This document shows, one piece after another, positions 33,778 through 43,401 of a DNA stretch of 64,000 bases; position 1 is the first letter of the stretch; the number at the start of each line of letters is the position of its first letter. Made by a program: the position numbers and the translations under genes. The DNA comes from Planctomycetota bacterium. Lineage in GTDB: Bacteria > Planctomycetota > SZUA-567 > H5-PLA8. The notes below the pieces were generated by a model, which searched no databases, was not told the DNA's origin, and saw only the letters and a program-made list of their open reading frames with translations. The DNA lies in the NCBI GenBank assembly GCA_015075375.1, contig JABTUM010000001.1:305201-369200 (forward strand). The letters run 5' to 3'.

Positions 33778-36432
33778 CTACGGCGCCTTATACGCCTCGG
33801 CCACCTTCTTCATCGTATCCCGCAACTCGGCGCAGCGGTCCTTCGCCGCCGCGTCGTTGCGCGCCGCGGCATCCAAGGCCTGCTCCACCGCGTCGCGCAA
33901 GCTCTGCGCGATCGTCAACAGCGCCTGCGGCTGGAAGCGCGGAGCGTCGCCCTCGCCCTCGGCGGCCAGCGGCGCGGCCTTCGCCATCCCTTCGGCCAAC
34001 AGCGCGCGGTGAAAGTTCAGCGAGCCGTACGCGAGCTGCTCCTGCGCGCTCGACTTCTCCATCAGCAACTGGATCATCACCACCGGCTGCCGCGGATCCA
34101 ATTCTTCCCACGGCTTGATCCGCTCGCCCTCACCCGCCCCCGCCAGCGCGCGGATCGTGATCCCGCGGTAGTTGAAGTCGATGATGTCGTACATCGGCTT
34201 CTTGTCCTTGCTGAACGCCTGCAGCGGCGACGCGTGCTTCGGATCGCGCTCGATCTGATCCTTCAGCCGCTGGCGGGCGGTGTTAAAGAGCCACTGTTCG
34301 TCCTTGATGAGTTGCAGATAGCGCCCCGAAAGCTGCTTCGTCTCGGGATCCTGCGCCGCGTCCGCGAACTTCTGCAATTCCTCCAGCGCCTCCGTATAGC
34401 GGAACTTCGAAGCCTTCTCCGCCAGCCCTCCGGAGATCATTTTCGCGAACGTCCGCGCCTCCTGCTGCCGCTTCTCTTCGGCCAGCTTCTGCGTCTGGGC
34501 GCCGCGCGCGGCTTCTTCGTGCTCCTGCACGCGCTGCAAACGCTGCCCCGCCGCCGCGACCAGCTCCGGTACTCCGAAGCGCGCCTGCACGCCCTGGAAC
34601 AGCCCGCGCGCCTTGGCGAAGTCCCCCGCCTGCAGCGCCTGATCCGAAGCCAGCAGAATGTCCGCGAAGGCCGCCTTCGCCTGCTGCTCGAACTTCTGCG
34701 CCGCTTCGGCCGCCTTCTCGGGATACGGCGCCATCTTCAGCGCCGCAGGCAGTTCCTTCGCCAGCGCGATCGCTTCCCCGAAACGCTGTTCCGCGGCCTT
34801 CGCTTGAGCCCGCGCCAGATGCTCGGCGAATACCTGCTCCTCCGCGTCCGTCGGCGCCGCCGGTACCGGAACAGCCGCCGGCGCGGGCGCCGCGCCGCCG
34901 CGCGCGATCTCTTCCTCGATCCGGGCCTTCAAGAGCCGTGCGCGCACCCCCGTCACGCTCGCTTCGTCCGTGCGCCGCACCAGGTCGTCCACCAGCCGCA
35001 GCGTCGTCGTGTCGTGCTTCGCGTCGCCGCTGCGCAGCATCTCTTCGATCAGCCCCAGCGTCTTGGCCGTCTTCGCTTCCTCGGCCGAAACCTGCGCCGG
35101 CGCCACCAGCGGCGCGGCGCTCGGCGTTTCCGGCGTCACCGGCGCGGCCGCCGCCGGCGGAGTCTCCGCCTTCCGATTCCCGCCTTCCGGCGTCATGAAG
35201 AACGTTTTGATCGCCAGCCCAATCGCGATCCCGAAGACCAGCACCACCGCGCCGATCAGCATCGCCGAAGTCGCCTGCTCGCGCGTACGCGGCGGACTGT
35301 AGCGCGCCGGATGCTGCGGCGGAGCCGGCACGGCCCCGTAGGCCCCGGCGGCCGGCGCTTCAGGCGCGCTCTGCGCCGCCGCATCGGACGCCGGCGCGCG
35401 CAGCCGCGGCGGAAGTTCGGCCGGCGGCAGCGGCGGAGGCGCCGCCGCCGCGTGCACCGGCGCCGGTCGCCCCTCGGCCTCGTGAATCGCCGCCTCCAGC
35501 GTCGCCAAGGTCATATCGAAGTCGCCGCGCTCGGCCGGGTCCGCCGCCAGCAGCCGCTGGACGAGGTGAACCGCGCGCACCGGCAGCGAACGCTCCGTGC
35601 CCCGCGGCCAGCGCACCGCCGCCGGAGCGATCGTCGCGCGCTCCTGCACGATCGACTCCGCGTCCGAACCGCGGAACGGCGGCGTGCCCGTCAACATGTG
35701 GTACAGCAGCCCGCCCAGCGCGAAGAGATCCGCCGCGCGCCGGCCCGCCTCGTCCGCCGGATACCCCCGCGGCGGCAGGCATTCCGTGGCGCAGTAAATC
35801 AGCGGCTGGAAAAGATGCGGATCCTTCACGTTCCACGGCGCGTGCTCGGGCAGTTCGCCCAAGCCGATCCCCAGCACGCGCGCCTCTCCGTCGCGCACCA
35901 GTACGTCGCCCGGATGCAGCCGCCCGTGATGCCGGTGTTTCTGGTCCGCGTACGCCAGCGCCGACGCGAGCTGCTCCGCGACCTGCAGCGCCCGTGCCGG
36001 ACGAAACCGGACGTTCCGCTGCAGCGCCCGCGACAACGGCTCGCCCGCTACGTATTCCTGAACCAGCAGCAGCCGGCCGTCGTCCTCGATGCAGCCCAGG
36101 CAGCGCACCAGCGCCGGATGCTCGAGCAGAAAGCTCGCCTCGGCGCTCTGCTGCAAGCGCTCGCGGAAGCCGCTCTCGCGCCCCGCCTCGTCACGGAAAA
36201 TCTTCACCGCCACCACGTCCTGCTCGACCAGCCGCCGCGCCTTGTACACCACCCCCTTGGGGCTGCGCGCAAGCTCCTGGATCAAACGGAATCCGGCAAG
36301 TTCGGGGAATGGAATGCGCTGGGCGCCTTCGGGCGCCGACGGATCGTTGGGGGTCGCGGGGTTGGCTTCTTCGCGAGGCTCCGACGCGGATGAACTCATC
36401 TCAGGCTGACCTCGGGACACCTGCGCGGACAT
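33778..36432 (-). CDS. Membrane-anchored Ser/Thr pseudokinase
   Basis: 884 aa. The N-terminal 40 residues are Ser/Pro-rich. Residues about 45-320 form a protein-kinase-like domain: VAVK77 is kept, but the glycine loop is lost (LARSPKGVV), the HRDLKPxN loop reads HGR171LHPGD (catalytic Asp, Lys and Asn all replaced), and the DFG region reads LGIGLG (no Asp). It should be unable to transfer phosphate. A Pro/Ala linker precedes one membrane helix (SAMLIGAVVLVFGIAIGLAIKTFFM, about 389-413). The extracytoplasmic part of about 460 residues is Ala/Glu/Lys-rich, helical and coiled-coil like. The ATG at 36432 follows GGAGAG. A scaffold or sensor role is inferred; the FHA protein and the active kinase in this window are possible partners. 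Confidence 0.85.
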   Translation of the reverse strand: MSAQVSRGQPEMSSSASEPREEANPATPNDPSAPEGAQRIPFPELAGFRLIQELARSPKGVVYKARRLVEQDVVAVKIFRDEAGRESGFRERLQQSAEASFLLEHPALVRCLGCIEDDGRLLLVQEYVAGEPLSRALQRNVRFRPARALQVAEQLASALAYADQKHRHHGRLHPGDVLVRDGEARVLGIGLGELPEHAPWNVKDPHLFQPLIYCATECLPPRGYPADEAGRRAADLFALGGLLYHMLTGTPPFRGSDAESIVQERATIAPAAVRWPRGTERSLPVRAVHLVQRLLAADPAERGDFDMTLATLEAAIHEAEGRPAPVHAAAAPPPLPPAELPPRLRAPASDAAAQSAPEAPAAGAYGAVPAPPQHPARYSPPRTREQATSAMLIGAVVLVFGIAIGLAIKTFFMTPEGGNRKAETPPAAAAPVTPETPSAAPLVAPAQVSAEEAKTAKTLGLIEEMLRSGDAKHDTTTLRLVDDLVRRTDEASVTGVRARLLKARIEEEIARGGAAPAPAAVPVPAAPTDAEEQVFAEHLARAQAKAAEQRFGEAIALAKELPAALKMAPYPEKAAEAAQKFEQQAKAAFADILLASDQALQAGDFAKARGLFQGVQARFGVPELVAAAGQRLQRVQEHEEAARGAQTQKLAEEKRQQEARTFAKMISGGLAEKASKFRYTEALEELQKFADAAQDPETKQLSGRYLQLIKDEQWLFNTARQRLKDQIERDPKHASPLQAFSKDKKPMYDIIDFNYRGITIRALAGAGEGERIKPWEELDPRQPVVMIQLLMEKSSAQEQLAYGSLNFHRALLAEGMAKAAPLAAEGEGDAPRFQPQALLTIAQSLRDAVEQALDAAARNDAAAKDRCAELRDTMKKVAEAYKAP

Positions 36433-36546
36433 GATACTCTCCGGGAGCGTAAAGCGCACCTGCGGCGGGAGCGGTACGGCGGATGCCTAACCTCAAGCGG
36501 TAAGAACCAAACAAACGGCAAACTTCAATCGGCCGGTTCGACATCG

Positions 36547-36573
36547 CCCTCACCCGGCCCTCTTCCCGAGGGG
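36547..36573. repeat. Interspersed palindromic repeat, copy 2 (inverted, decayed)
   Basis: CCCTCACCCGGCCCTCTTCC followed by CGAGGGG corresponds to the reverse complement of copy 1 at 33694-33725, with a few differences and a broken stem. It lies in the 274-bp gap before the pseudokinase gene, where nothing else is recognised. Confidence 0.5.
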
Positions 36574-36706
36574 ACCGGCGAATGTCCCTCGAGCCACGGC
36601 CCGCGCCGCGCGCAACTTCCTTAGTAAAGGCGGGTTTCGCCTCGTGGTCCTTAGACGGAATGGGGTACGGGGCTGGGACAGGGATTCGGTTGCCGTGCGG
36701 GGCGGG

Positions 36707-39700
36707 TCAAGGGGCCACGTTAAAGGTGTATAGGGGGCCTTCGTACTGAGGTCCGGTCACGCGCAGGCGTCCCAGGTGGTGGCCGTCCTGAAGGGCCTGG
36801 AGCGAGAAGCGGTAGACGCCGTGCGGCAGGTCGAAGGTGAGCGAAGTTTCCTTTACCTTCCCGACGAGGTACTTGGGGCCATGGAGATGGTAGTGGTACT
36901 CGATGCCTTCCCCCAAACCGGTCCAGCGGATCGTGACGGGGCTGTTGAGAATGGGCGGGCGTTGCAGCGGCGGGAGGTGGGCGAGGACGTGTTTGCGGGT
37001 GTCCTCGGGCGCATCGAGGTAAATGGTACGCGTGAGCGGCACGAGCATCGGTTGGGGTCCGCCGGGCTTGGCGAGAAAGACGAGCGAACCTTCGAGCGTC
37101 GAACCGGGGCCCTGAGGATCGTCGTTGGGCAGGCGCACTTCGACGTGCAGACCGTACACGCTCGTGGGCAGGTTTTTGAGGATCAACCGCGCGCCGTCGA
37201 GTTCATGGGCAACCTCGACGGGCTTGTTCGAAACGCGATCGGTCAGCTTCACGACGAGCGGACACGCGGGCAGGTAGGCGCAAGGCCGGGCGGCGTACAT
37301 GAGTTGCACCGCCACGTCCCGGGGCTCGCCTTCGGCATATTGAATGCTGAAATTCCACTGCTCGACGGAGTACTGATTCTGCGCAGTGGGCACGCGCAGC
37401 GCGCCGAGGCGCTTCCCGTCGCGATCGGCGTAAAGCCGGAGTTGGTAGTTGCCGGGATCGAGGTCGAGGGTGAGGTGGCATTCCTCCGTCTTTTCGCTGC
37501 GCCCGGTGCCAAGCGATTGGTTGTGCAACCCGAGCGTGTAACGCACGCCGGGCGCGACGGGCTTCCATGCGAAGCGGACGCGCGGACCGAGCTTCGGATA
37601 GACGCGCACGGGCTCGCCTGTGTCTGCGGGTTCGAGGAGCCGGATGCCCTGCTGGAGGTTCATCGTGAGCGGGGTATTGCCCTCACGTTTGAGCGTGACG
37701 GTCGCATAGCTCCATAAGTCCTCGGGGCCGGTGCTTCCGCCGCCGGGCAGCCGGTCCACACTGGCGTTGACCTGGTACTCACCGGGGGCCAGCGCATCGA
37801 AGCGGAAGCGGTGGCCTTCGACGACCGGTTCTTGGCGAAGCCAGCGCGCCTGAGTGCGGTCGTAGAGCTGGACCTGGGGCGCGGCGGGGGTGAGGTCGGT
37901 GAGCGGCTTGCCGTCGAAGAGAAGTTCGCCTTCGAGGGCGAGCGTGTTTGCGGCCTCGGCGGGGAGCGGTTCGGCTTCGAGCGGCTGGCCGGGGCGCAGC
38001 GTCGGGGGTGCGGGGAGCTTGAGCAAAACCTGATCGAGGCGGGAAAGGGATGCGGGTGCGGCATCGAGGCGAGCGGCTTCGACCAGCGAACGGGCGGCGG
38101 GACCGATCGCCAGCAACGTCTCCACCGCCGCGTCATGCAGCGAATACCTCGGGCTCAGCAGCACGCCGACAAGCGAGCCGGCCGAGTCGGCGGCGTTGGG
38201 ACCGAGCATCCGAATCACGTTCATGGCTTCCCAGGCCGACTCGTGCGTCGCATCGTTCACGCAGGCGTTGATCTCAGGAAGCGCTTCGGCGGCCTGATTG
38301 CCCATGCGTCGCAGGGCATGCAGCGCGCGAAGGCGTGGCTCGAAGGGGCCTTCGCGGACGATGCGAGCCAGTTCGCGGACGGCGTCGGACGACTCCACGC
38401 GATCCCAGCGCGAGTTGGAGAGAAGCTCGATGAGCGCGTCGCCCTTAGCTTTCTTCAAACGTTGGAGCAGGCCGCGGGCCAGCTCGGGATCCAGCGGATC
38501 GAGGTCCTCATGCGCGCAACCGCCCACCCAGCGGATGTACGAATCCGGACTGGCGAGCGCTTCCAGCACGAGCGGGACATGGATGTAGCCCTTGCCCGCG
38601 TCTCCTCGGCATGCGAGGGTTCGAGAGCCAGCACGCGTTCCAATAACGAGGTAGTCGTCCTGCTGGAACGGGGCGACGTTGCGGACATCGTGGCGTTCGA
38701 GGGCCATCAACACGGGGTAGCGCAGGTCGCGTTCGAGGAATGGGAAGAAGCGGGCCTTCTCGCCGCTCACCCCGGCCCGAAGCAGCGCGGGGATGGCTTC
38801 GACGACGCGGCGTTCGCCCAGCGCATGGATCGCGTAGCGGCGGACGATGCGGTGCGGATCGTCGAGCGCTTTGAGCAGCATCGGCACGGCCTGCGGATGC
38901 GGTGCGGTATTCGAGGCCAGTGCGTACGCGGCCTGGATGCGCACGGGCGCGTAGGCATCGGCGAGGGCTTCGACGGCGGGCGTGACATCCACGGGCCGAT
39001 CACCCGGCCGCAGGCGCTCGATCAGTTGGCCCACGCGCCACTCGCCCCAGAAGCCGCGCGCGGCGAAGGTCAGAAGGCCCGAGGCGAGCAGGAAGCAGAC
39101 CGCGGCCAGCGCCAGGCGCGGCCACGCGCCGCGCGCCGACGGGAGCGCCTCGGGGCGGCACGGCGGAGAACCGATGCGCAGGACGGGTTCGGTCGAACGC
39201 CCCCATCGCAGCGCGCGGCACTCCCAGGGCTCGAAGCCTTCCGGCGCCAACGACCATTCCCACAAGAAGGGCCGGACGGGCTCGATCCGCCAGCGCGACG
39301 GTCCGGAATCCGTTCCGTCGCGGATCTCGACGGGATGCCCCAGCACCCAGACGGGATCGCCTTCGCGGAGGATCTCGACGTCGGGTCGTGGCACGCCTTC
39401 GGGCGTCACCCACAGAGCGTTCGAAAAAATGCGCGGATCGGTGCCGGGATCCACAAGGGTCTCGCCGGATTCGTCGGCGACCACAAACGGGCGGCAACGG
39501 CTCTTGGCCGGGTTCTTCGCGTCGTAGCGCAGGAGGACGCTGGCATCCTCGAGGCTGGGCTGGTCGTCGGGGGCCCGGCCGGCCCGGCCGGCGACGAGGA
39601 TCATCGCGCCGTGCTCGCCGGCGCAGGGGGAAGGCGCGAGCCGGCGGGCGGTACCGGCGGCAAAGCGGTGCAGCTTCGCGGCACGGAAAACATGCCACCC

Positions 39701-40204
39701 CGCATACGCCAGCCCCGCGCCCGCGGCAGCGAGCAGCGCCAGGAACCACCACCACACCCAGTGTGCCGGAGCCGTGAAAGGGCCCTCGGCGGGCGCCGGC
39801 AGCCCGAAGCCCAGCAGCGGAAGCGCGAAGGCCAGCGCGATGGCCCCGGTTCGGACGAGAACGCTGTAGGCAAGTTGAATCGGAAAGACCAGCGGGAAGA
39901 TCAGAAGTGCACGCAGCACCAGCAGCAGGCCGCGCATGGACGGATAAGGCGGTTTGCGCGCGTAGCGTACGAAGCGCACGATCGCTTCGATCAGGATGAA
40001 GAGGCCCAGAGCCCACATCGTGAGCAGGCCGATCTCCTCGGGCAGCGCCGGGCGGACCGGCGCGCGGAGGAACTCGATCTCGAGTGCAAGGCGGACGGCA
40101 AGAAAAAGCAGCAAATAGACGAGCGCATCGCGGCCAAGCGCGCGCAGCACGCGGAAAGCGAGGTAGGGCGAAGGCGGCTCAAGGCTGAGGGGCGCTGAGG
40201 CCAT
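36707..40204 (-). CDS. Very large membrane protein: GIDE-like region, HEAT repeats, C-terminal beta domains
   Basis: 1165 aa, not a named family as a whole. It has five hydrophobic segments in the first 170 residues (e.g. DALVYLLLFLAVRLALE; GLLTMWALGLFILIEAIV; LLIFPLVFPIQLAYSVLV). About residues 190-350 resemble the GIDE-type soluble domain between membrane helices (SVLLRYDAKNPAKSRCRPFVVADESGETLVDP; EILREGDPVWVLGHPVEI). A further helix (LALAAVCFLLASGLLTFAA, about 390) is followed by HEAT repeats to about 740 (PVRIQAAYALASNT; HRIVRRYAIHALGERRVVEAIPALLRAG). Residues about 770-1165 are repeated beta-sandwich-like units with a recurring RFDALAPGEYQV / LTLDLDPGNYQLRLY / LTFDLPHGVYRFSL motif, probably Ig-type. 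A cell-envelope scaffold is the most that can be inferred. Confidence 0.7.
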   Translation of the reverse strand: MASAPLSLEPPSPYLAFRVLRALGRDALVYLLLFLAVRLALEIEFLRAPVRPALPEEIGLLTMWALGLFILIEAIVRFVRYARKPPYPSMRGLLLVLRALLIFPLVFPIQLAYSVLVRTGAIALAFALPLLGFGLPAPAEGPFTAPAHWVWWWFLALLAAAGAGLAYAGWHVFRAAKLHRFAAGTARRLAPSPCAGEHGAMILVAGRAGRAPDDQPSLEDASVLLRYDAKNPAKSRCRPFVVADESGETLVDPGTDPRIFSNALWVTPEGVPRPDVEILREGDPVWVLGHPVEIRDGTDSGPSRWRIEPVRPFLWEWSLAPEGFEPWECRALRWGRSTEPVLRIGSPPCRPEALPSARGAWPRLALAAVCFLLASGLLTFAARGFWGEWRVGQLIERLRPGDRPVDVTPAVEALADAYAPVRIQAAYALASNTAPHPQAVPMLLKALDDPHRIVRRYAIHALGERRVVEAIPALLRAGVSGEKARFFPFLERDLRYPVLMALERHDVRNVAPFQQDDYLVIGTRAGSRTLACRGDAGKGYIHVPLVLEALASPDSYIRWVGGCAHEDLDPLDPELARGLLQRLKKAKGDALIELLSNSRWDRVESSDAVRELARIVREGPFEPRLRALHALRRMGNQAAEALPEINACVNDATHESAWEAMNVIRMLGPNAADSAGSLVGVLLSPRYSLHDAAVETLLAIGPAARSLVEAARLDAAPASLSRLDQVLLKLPAPPTLRPGQPLEAEPLPAEAANTLALEGELLFDGKPLTDLTPAAPQVQLYDRTQARWLRQEPVVEGHRFRFDALAPGEYQVNASVDRLPGGGSTGPEDLWSYATVTLKREGNTPLTMNLQQGIRLLEPADTGEPVRVYPKLGPRVRFAWKPVAPGVRYTLGLHNQSLGTGRSEKTEECHLTLDLDPGNYQLRLYADRDGKRLGALRVPTAQNQYSVEQWNFSIQYAEGEPRDVAVQLMYAARPCAYLPACPLVVKLTDRVSNKPVEVAHELDGARLILKNLPTSVYGLHVEVRLPNDDPQGPGSTLEGSLVFLAKPGGPQPMLVPLTRTIYLDAPEDTRKHVLAHLPPLQRPPILNSPVTIRWTGLGEGIEYHYHLHGPKYLVGKVKETSLTFDLPHGVYRFSLQALQDGHHLGRLRVTGPQYEGPLYTFNVAP

Positions 40205-40340
40205 GAAAGTTCCTATAAGGGTGCGGACAGTATACCGCCCGCCGAGATATTCCGGCAGCCCGTGGAAACCTTTGAATAAAGGCCTTCGAGCAGTCAATGC
40301 GCAGGTGCTGAACCATTTGAATAGCAGGCTCCGTCGGCCC

Positions 40341-40372
40341 CAAAACAAACCGGGCCGCCCGAAGGCGGCCCG
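40341..40372 (-). terminator. Intrinsic terminator of the uppP-ftsK unit
   Basis: Perfect 9-bp stem CGGGCCGCC / GGCGGCCCG with a CGAA tetraloop (40351-40372). On the minus strand it is followed by GTTTGTTTTG. It lies 31 bp past the ftsK stop codon. Confidence 0.85.
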
Positions 40373-40403
40373 GCAATCCTTTCAGCGACAAAAAACGGGA
40401 TGC

Positions 40404-43385
40404 TCAACTTTCCTCCGGCTCATCCGCCTCGGCCTCGTCGTCCGCATCCGCTTCCTCTTCATCCACTTCGTCCGCATCCTCGTCTTCCACCGGTTCCAGC
40501 GCCCGCACCAGCGACGTGTCCGGACGCGCCGCGCCGTCACCTTGCTCCGGATCGATCCCGGCCTCGTCCGCCTTCGTCCCGTCCACGTCATCCAGCAGCG
40601 CAATCGCATCCGGCGCCGCGGCGGCGGTGGACTTGATCGGATTGTCCTTGCTCCCCAGCTTGCCCCACGCCGACGGACCTGCGTTGCGGCTGCGCTTGTA
40701 CGAATCCCAGCCGTCGATCGTGATCAACAGTTCGCGGCCTTTCGCGCCGCGGTCCGGACCGACGATGCCCAGCGCTTCCATCTGGTCGCACAGCTTCGCC
40801 GCGCGCGTGTAGCCCAGGCTCAGGCGGCGCTGCAACAGCGACGTGCTCGCGCGCCCTTGCGCCAGGAACGATTCCACCGCCTCGTCGAAGCGGTCGTCCA
40901 GCACCATCGCTTCCACGGCCGCGGCTTCTTCCTCTTCGTTGCCGGCGGCGGCGCGAGCGACCTTCTCGATCTCGTCGCTGTAGATCGGCTCGGCCTGGTT
41001 CTTGCAGAAGCGCACCACTTCCTGGATCTCGTGGTCCGCGATGTACACGCCCTTCGCGCGCACCAGATTCGCGCTGCCCGGCGGCAGGAAGAGCATGTCG
41101 CCCTTGCCCGCCAGCTTGTCCGCGCCCGACGTATCCAGCACGATCCGGCTGTCGATCTTCGACTTCACCTGGAAGCAGATGCGGCACGGCAGGTTAGTCT
41201 TGATCAGCCCCGTCACCACGTCCGCGCTCGGGCGCTGCGTGGCCAGGATCACGTGAATCCCCGCCGCGCGCGCCTTCTGCGCCAGCCGCGCGATCGACTG
41301 CTCGATTTCCTTCCCCGCCGTCATCATCAGGTCCGCGAACTCGTCCACGATCACCACCAGGTACGGCATGTGATCCATGTACTCGTCCGGCGCTTCGTCC
41401 TTCGGCAGCCGCTCCAGCCGCTCTTCGCGCGTCAGCTTGTTGAAGCTCGCGATGTTGCGCACGCCCACCTTGCTCATGCGCTCGTAGCGCTGCTCCATCT
41501 TCTCCACCGCCCAGATCAGCACCCCCGCCGCCAGCTTCATGTCCGTCACGACCGGGCTGAGCAAGTGCGGAATCCCGCGGAAGTCCGTCATCTCCACCTG
41601 CTTCGGGTCCACCAGGATCAGCTTCACCTCATGCGGCCGGCGCAGGATCATCAGCGAAAGAATGATCGAGTTCACGCAGATTGATTTGCCCGATCCCGTC
41701 GTGCCCGCGATCAGCAGGTGCGGCATGCTCGCCAGATCGCTCACCAGCGCGTTGCCCGTCGCGTCGCGGCCCAGAATCAGCGGCAGCGTCCACTTGCCCG
41801 AACGGAAGGCCGGCGATTCCAGGATCGGGCGCATCCGCACCGTGTAATCCTCGGTGTTCGGAATCTCGATCCCGATGCTGTCACGGCCCGGCAGCGGAGC
41901 CACGATGCGCACGCCGTGCTCCGATTTCATCGCCATCGCCAGGTTGTCGCTCAGCGCCAGCACGCGCGAAACCTTGATCCCCGGATCGAGCTGCAGCTCG
42001 AACATCGTCACCGTCGGGCCGTGGTGGATGTTCACCAGCCGGCTCCCGATCTTGAACTCCCACAGCGTCTCGATCAGCTTCGCGCCGCGTTCCTTCAACG
42101 TGTCGCTGCTGACGACCACCGAAATGTCCTTCTCTTCCAGCTTCTTGATGTCCGGCAGGAGGTAGTTGTCGGGCAGTTTGGGCTTCGGCGGCGCGGGCGC
42201 GGCGTCCCCATCGGGCGCGGCGTCCCCGTCCGCCGGCGCTTCGGCCGGTTCTTCGGGCTTCGCGCCCAGCGACGCCGCCAGCTTCGCGCGCGCCTTCTCC
42301 TGCTCGCGGTCCTTCGCCGCGCGCTCGCGCTCCAGCCGCTCCAGCACTTTCGCTTCGCGCTTGGCCTGCTCCTGCGCTTCCTGCTCGCGCTTCTGACGCT
42401 CGCCTTCGGCCTGCTCCGCCTGCCGCACCGCTTCTTCCCGGCGCTGCTGCGCTTCCAGTTGCTCGCGCTCCTCGCGCGAAAGCTTCGGCGCCTCATCGGA
42501 CTTGACCAGCTTCGCCCGCGCGCGCGTGATCTTCGCCGCTTCCGCCTCCGGATCGAACTTCTTCACCGCCGGCTCTTCGGCTTCGTCTGCGGCCTCCGGC
42601 TCCGCCGCCCGAGCCTTGCGCTTCGAGGGCGGCGCTTCCAGCACCGCCGCCGCGCCCGCGTTCGCCCGCGGTGCATTCGCCTGAGCCTCGTTCAACGCCG
42701 CGCGGAAGCTCGCCGTCTCCGTCGCCGCCTGGGGCTGAGCGGCCGAGAGCGACGCCGCCGCCGCTTCGCCCGTCGCCTTCATGCGCTGCTTGAACGACTC
42801 CCAGCTCCACGCCGCCAGCCGCGCGCAACCCCGCCCGACCAGCGAAAGCGCCGTCTCCGTCACGTCCTGCGCCAGCAGCAACCCCGCCAGCAGCCCCGCC
42901 GTCACCAGCACCAGGTACACGCCCACCGCGCCGAAGTAGCTCACCAGCGGAGCCGCCAGATACGCGCCCCCCACCAGCCCGCCCAGCCCGGCCGGATAAT
43001 CCGAAGCCAGCGCCGCTTCGCGCGCCGCCGCGTTCGGCAGATCCACCGTCCCCGCCCAAGCCGCCGCGACCAGCGTCATCAGCACCGCACCCAAGCCCCG
43101 CAGCGCAAGACCGCTCATCGAACGCGCCGCCACCGTCATCACCCCGAAGACCAGCAGGCAGCAGACCGGCACCCACGCGCTCAGTCCGTAGAAGCAAAGC
43201 AGATGCTGAGCGGTCCAGGCGCCGAGCAGCCCCGCGAGGTTGTGCAGCGGCGCCGCTCCCGCCTGGTAGTCCATCACGTCCGCCGGATGGTGCGTGAAGA
43301 GGCTCAGGCCGCAGAAGAGCGCCAGGCCCGCCAGGCCCAAGCCCGTGACGATCGCCGTCGTTTCTTTGGAGCGTTCGTGGTCCAT
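40404..43385 (-). CDS. ftsK: DNA translocase FtsK
   Basis: 993 aa. It has four or five N-terminal membrane helices (AIVTGLGLAGLALFCGLSLF; LLCFYGLSAWVPVCCLLVFG; AAPLVSYFGAVGVYLVLVTAGLLAGLLLAQ), then a 250-residue Ala/Glu-rich charged linker. The RecA-like motor has Walker A GTTGSGKSICVNSIILSL at about 560 and Walker B PYLVVIVDEFADLMM, with the signature block HVILATQRPSADVVTGLIKTNLPCRI. A gamma winged helix follows (STSLLQRRLSLGYTRAAKLCDQMEALGIVGP). Beyond gamma there is an unusual acidic tail of about 60 residues (DEDADEVDEEEADADDEAEA). FtsK links septation to chromosome dimer resolution. AGGGGG precedes the ATG. It is the second gene after uppP, with a 16-bp gap. Confidence 0.97.
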   Translation of the reverse strand: MDHERSKETTAIVTGLGLAGLALFCGLSLFTHHPADVMDYQAGAAPLHNLAGLLGAWTAQHLLCFYGLSAWVPVCCLLVFGVMTVAARSMSGLALRGLGAVLMTLVAAAWAGTVDLPNAAAREAALASDYPAGLGGLVGGAYLAAPLVSYFGAVGVYLVLVTAGLLAGLLLAQDVTETALSLVGRGCARLAAWSWESFKQRMKATGEAAAASLSAAQPQAATETASFRAALNEAQANAPRANAGAAAVLEAPPSKRKARAAEPEAADEAEEPAVKKFDPEAEAAKITRARAKLVKSDEAPKLSREEREQLEAQQRREEAVRQAEQAEGERQKREQEAQEQAKREAKVLERLERERAAKDREQEKARAKLAASLGAKPEEPAEAPADGDAAPDGDAAPAPPKPKLPDNYLLPDIKKLEEKDISVVVSSDTLKERGAKLIETLWEFKIGSRLVNIHHGPTVTMFELQLDPGIKVSRVLALSDNLAMAMKSEHGVRIVAPLPGRDSIGIEIPNTEDYTVRMRPILESPAFRSGKWTLPLILGRDATGNALVSDLASMPHLLIAGTTGSGKSICVNSIILSLMILRRPHEVKLILVDPKQVEMTDFRGIPHLLSPVVTDMKLAAGVLIWAVEKMEQRYERMSKVGVRNIASFNKLTREERLERLPKDEAPDEYMDHMPYLVVIVDEFADLMMTAGKEIEQSIARLAQKARAAGIHVILATQRPSADVVTGLIKTNLPCRICFQVKSKIDSRIVLDTSGADKLAGKGDMLFLPPGSANLVRAKGVYIADHEIQEVVRFCKNQAEPIYSDEIEKVARAAAGNEEEEAAAVEAMVLDDRFDEAVESFLAQGRASTSLLQRRLSLGYTRAAKLCDQMEALGIVGPDRGAKGRELLITIDGWDSYKRSRNAGPSAWGKLGSKDNPIKSTAAAAPDAIALLDDVDGTKADEAGIDPEQGDGAARPDTSLVRALEPVEDEDADEVDEEEADADDEAEADEPEES

Positions 43386-43401
43386 CGTTCCCCCTACCTC
43401 G

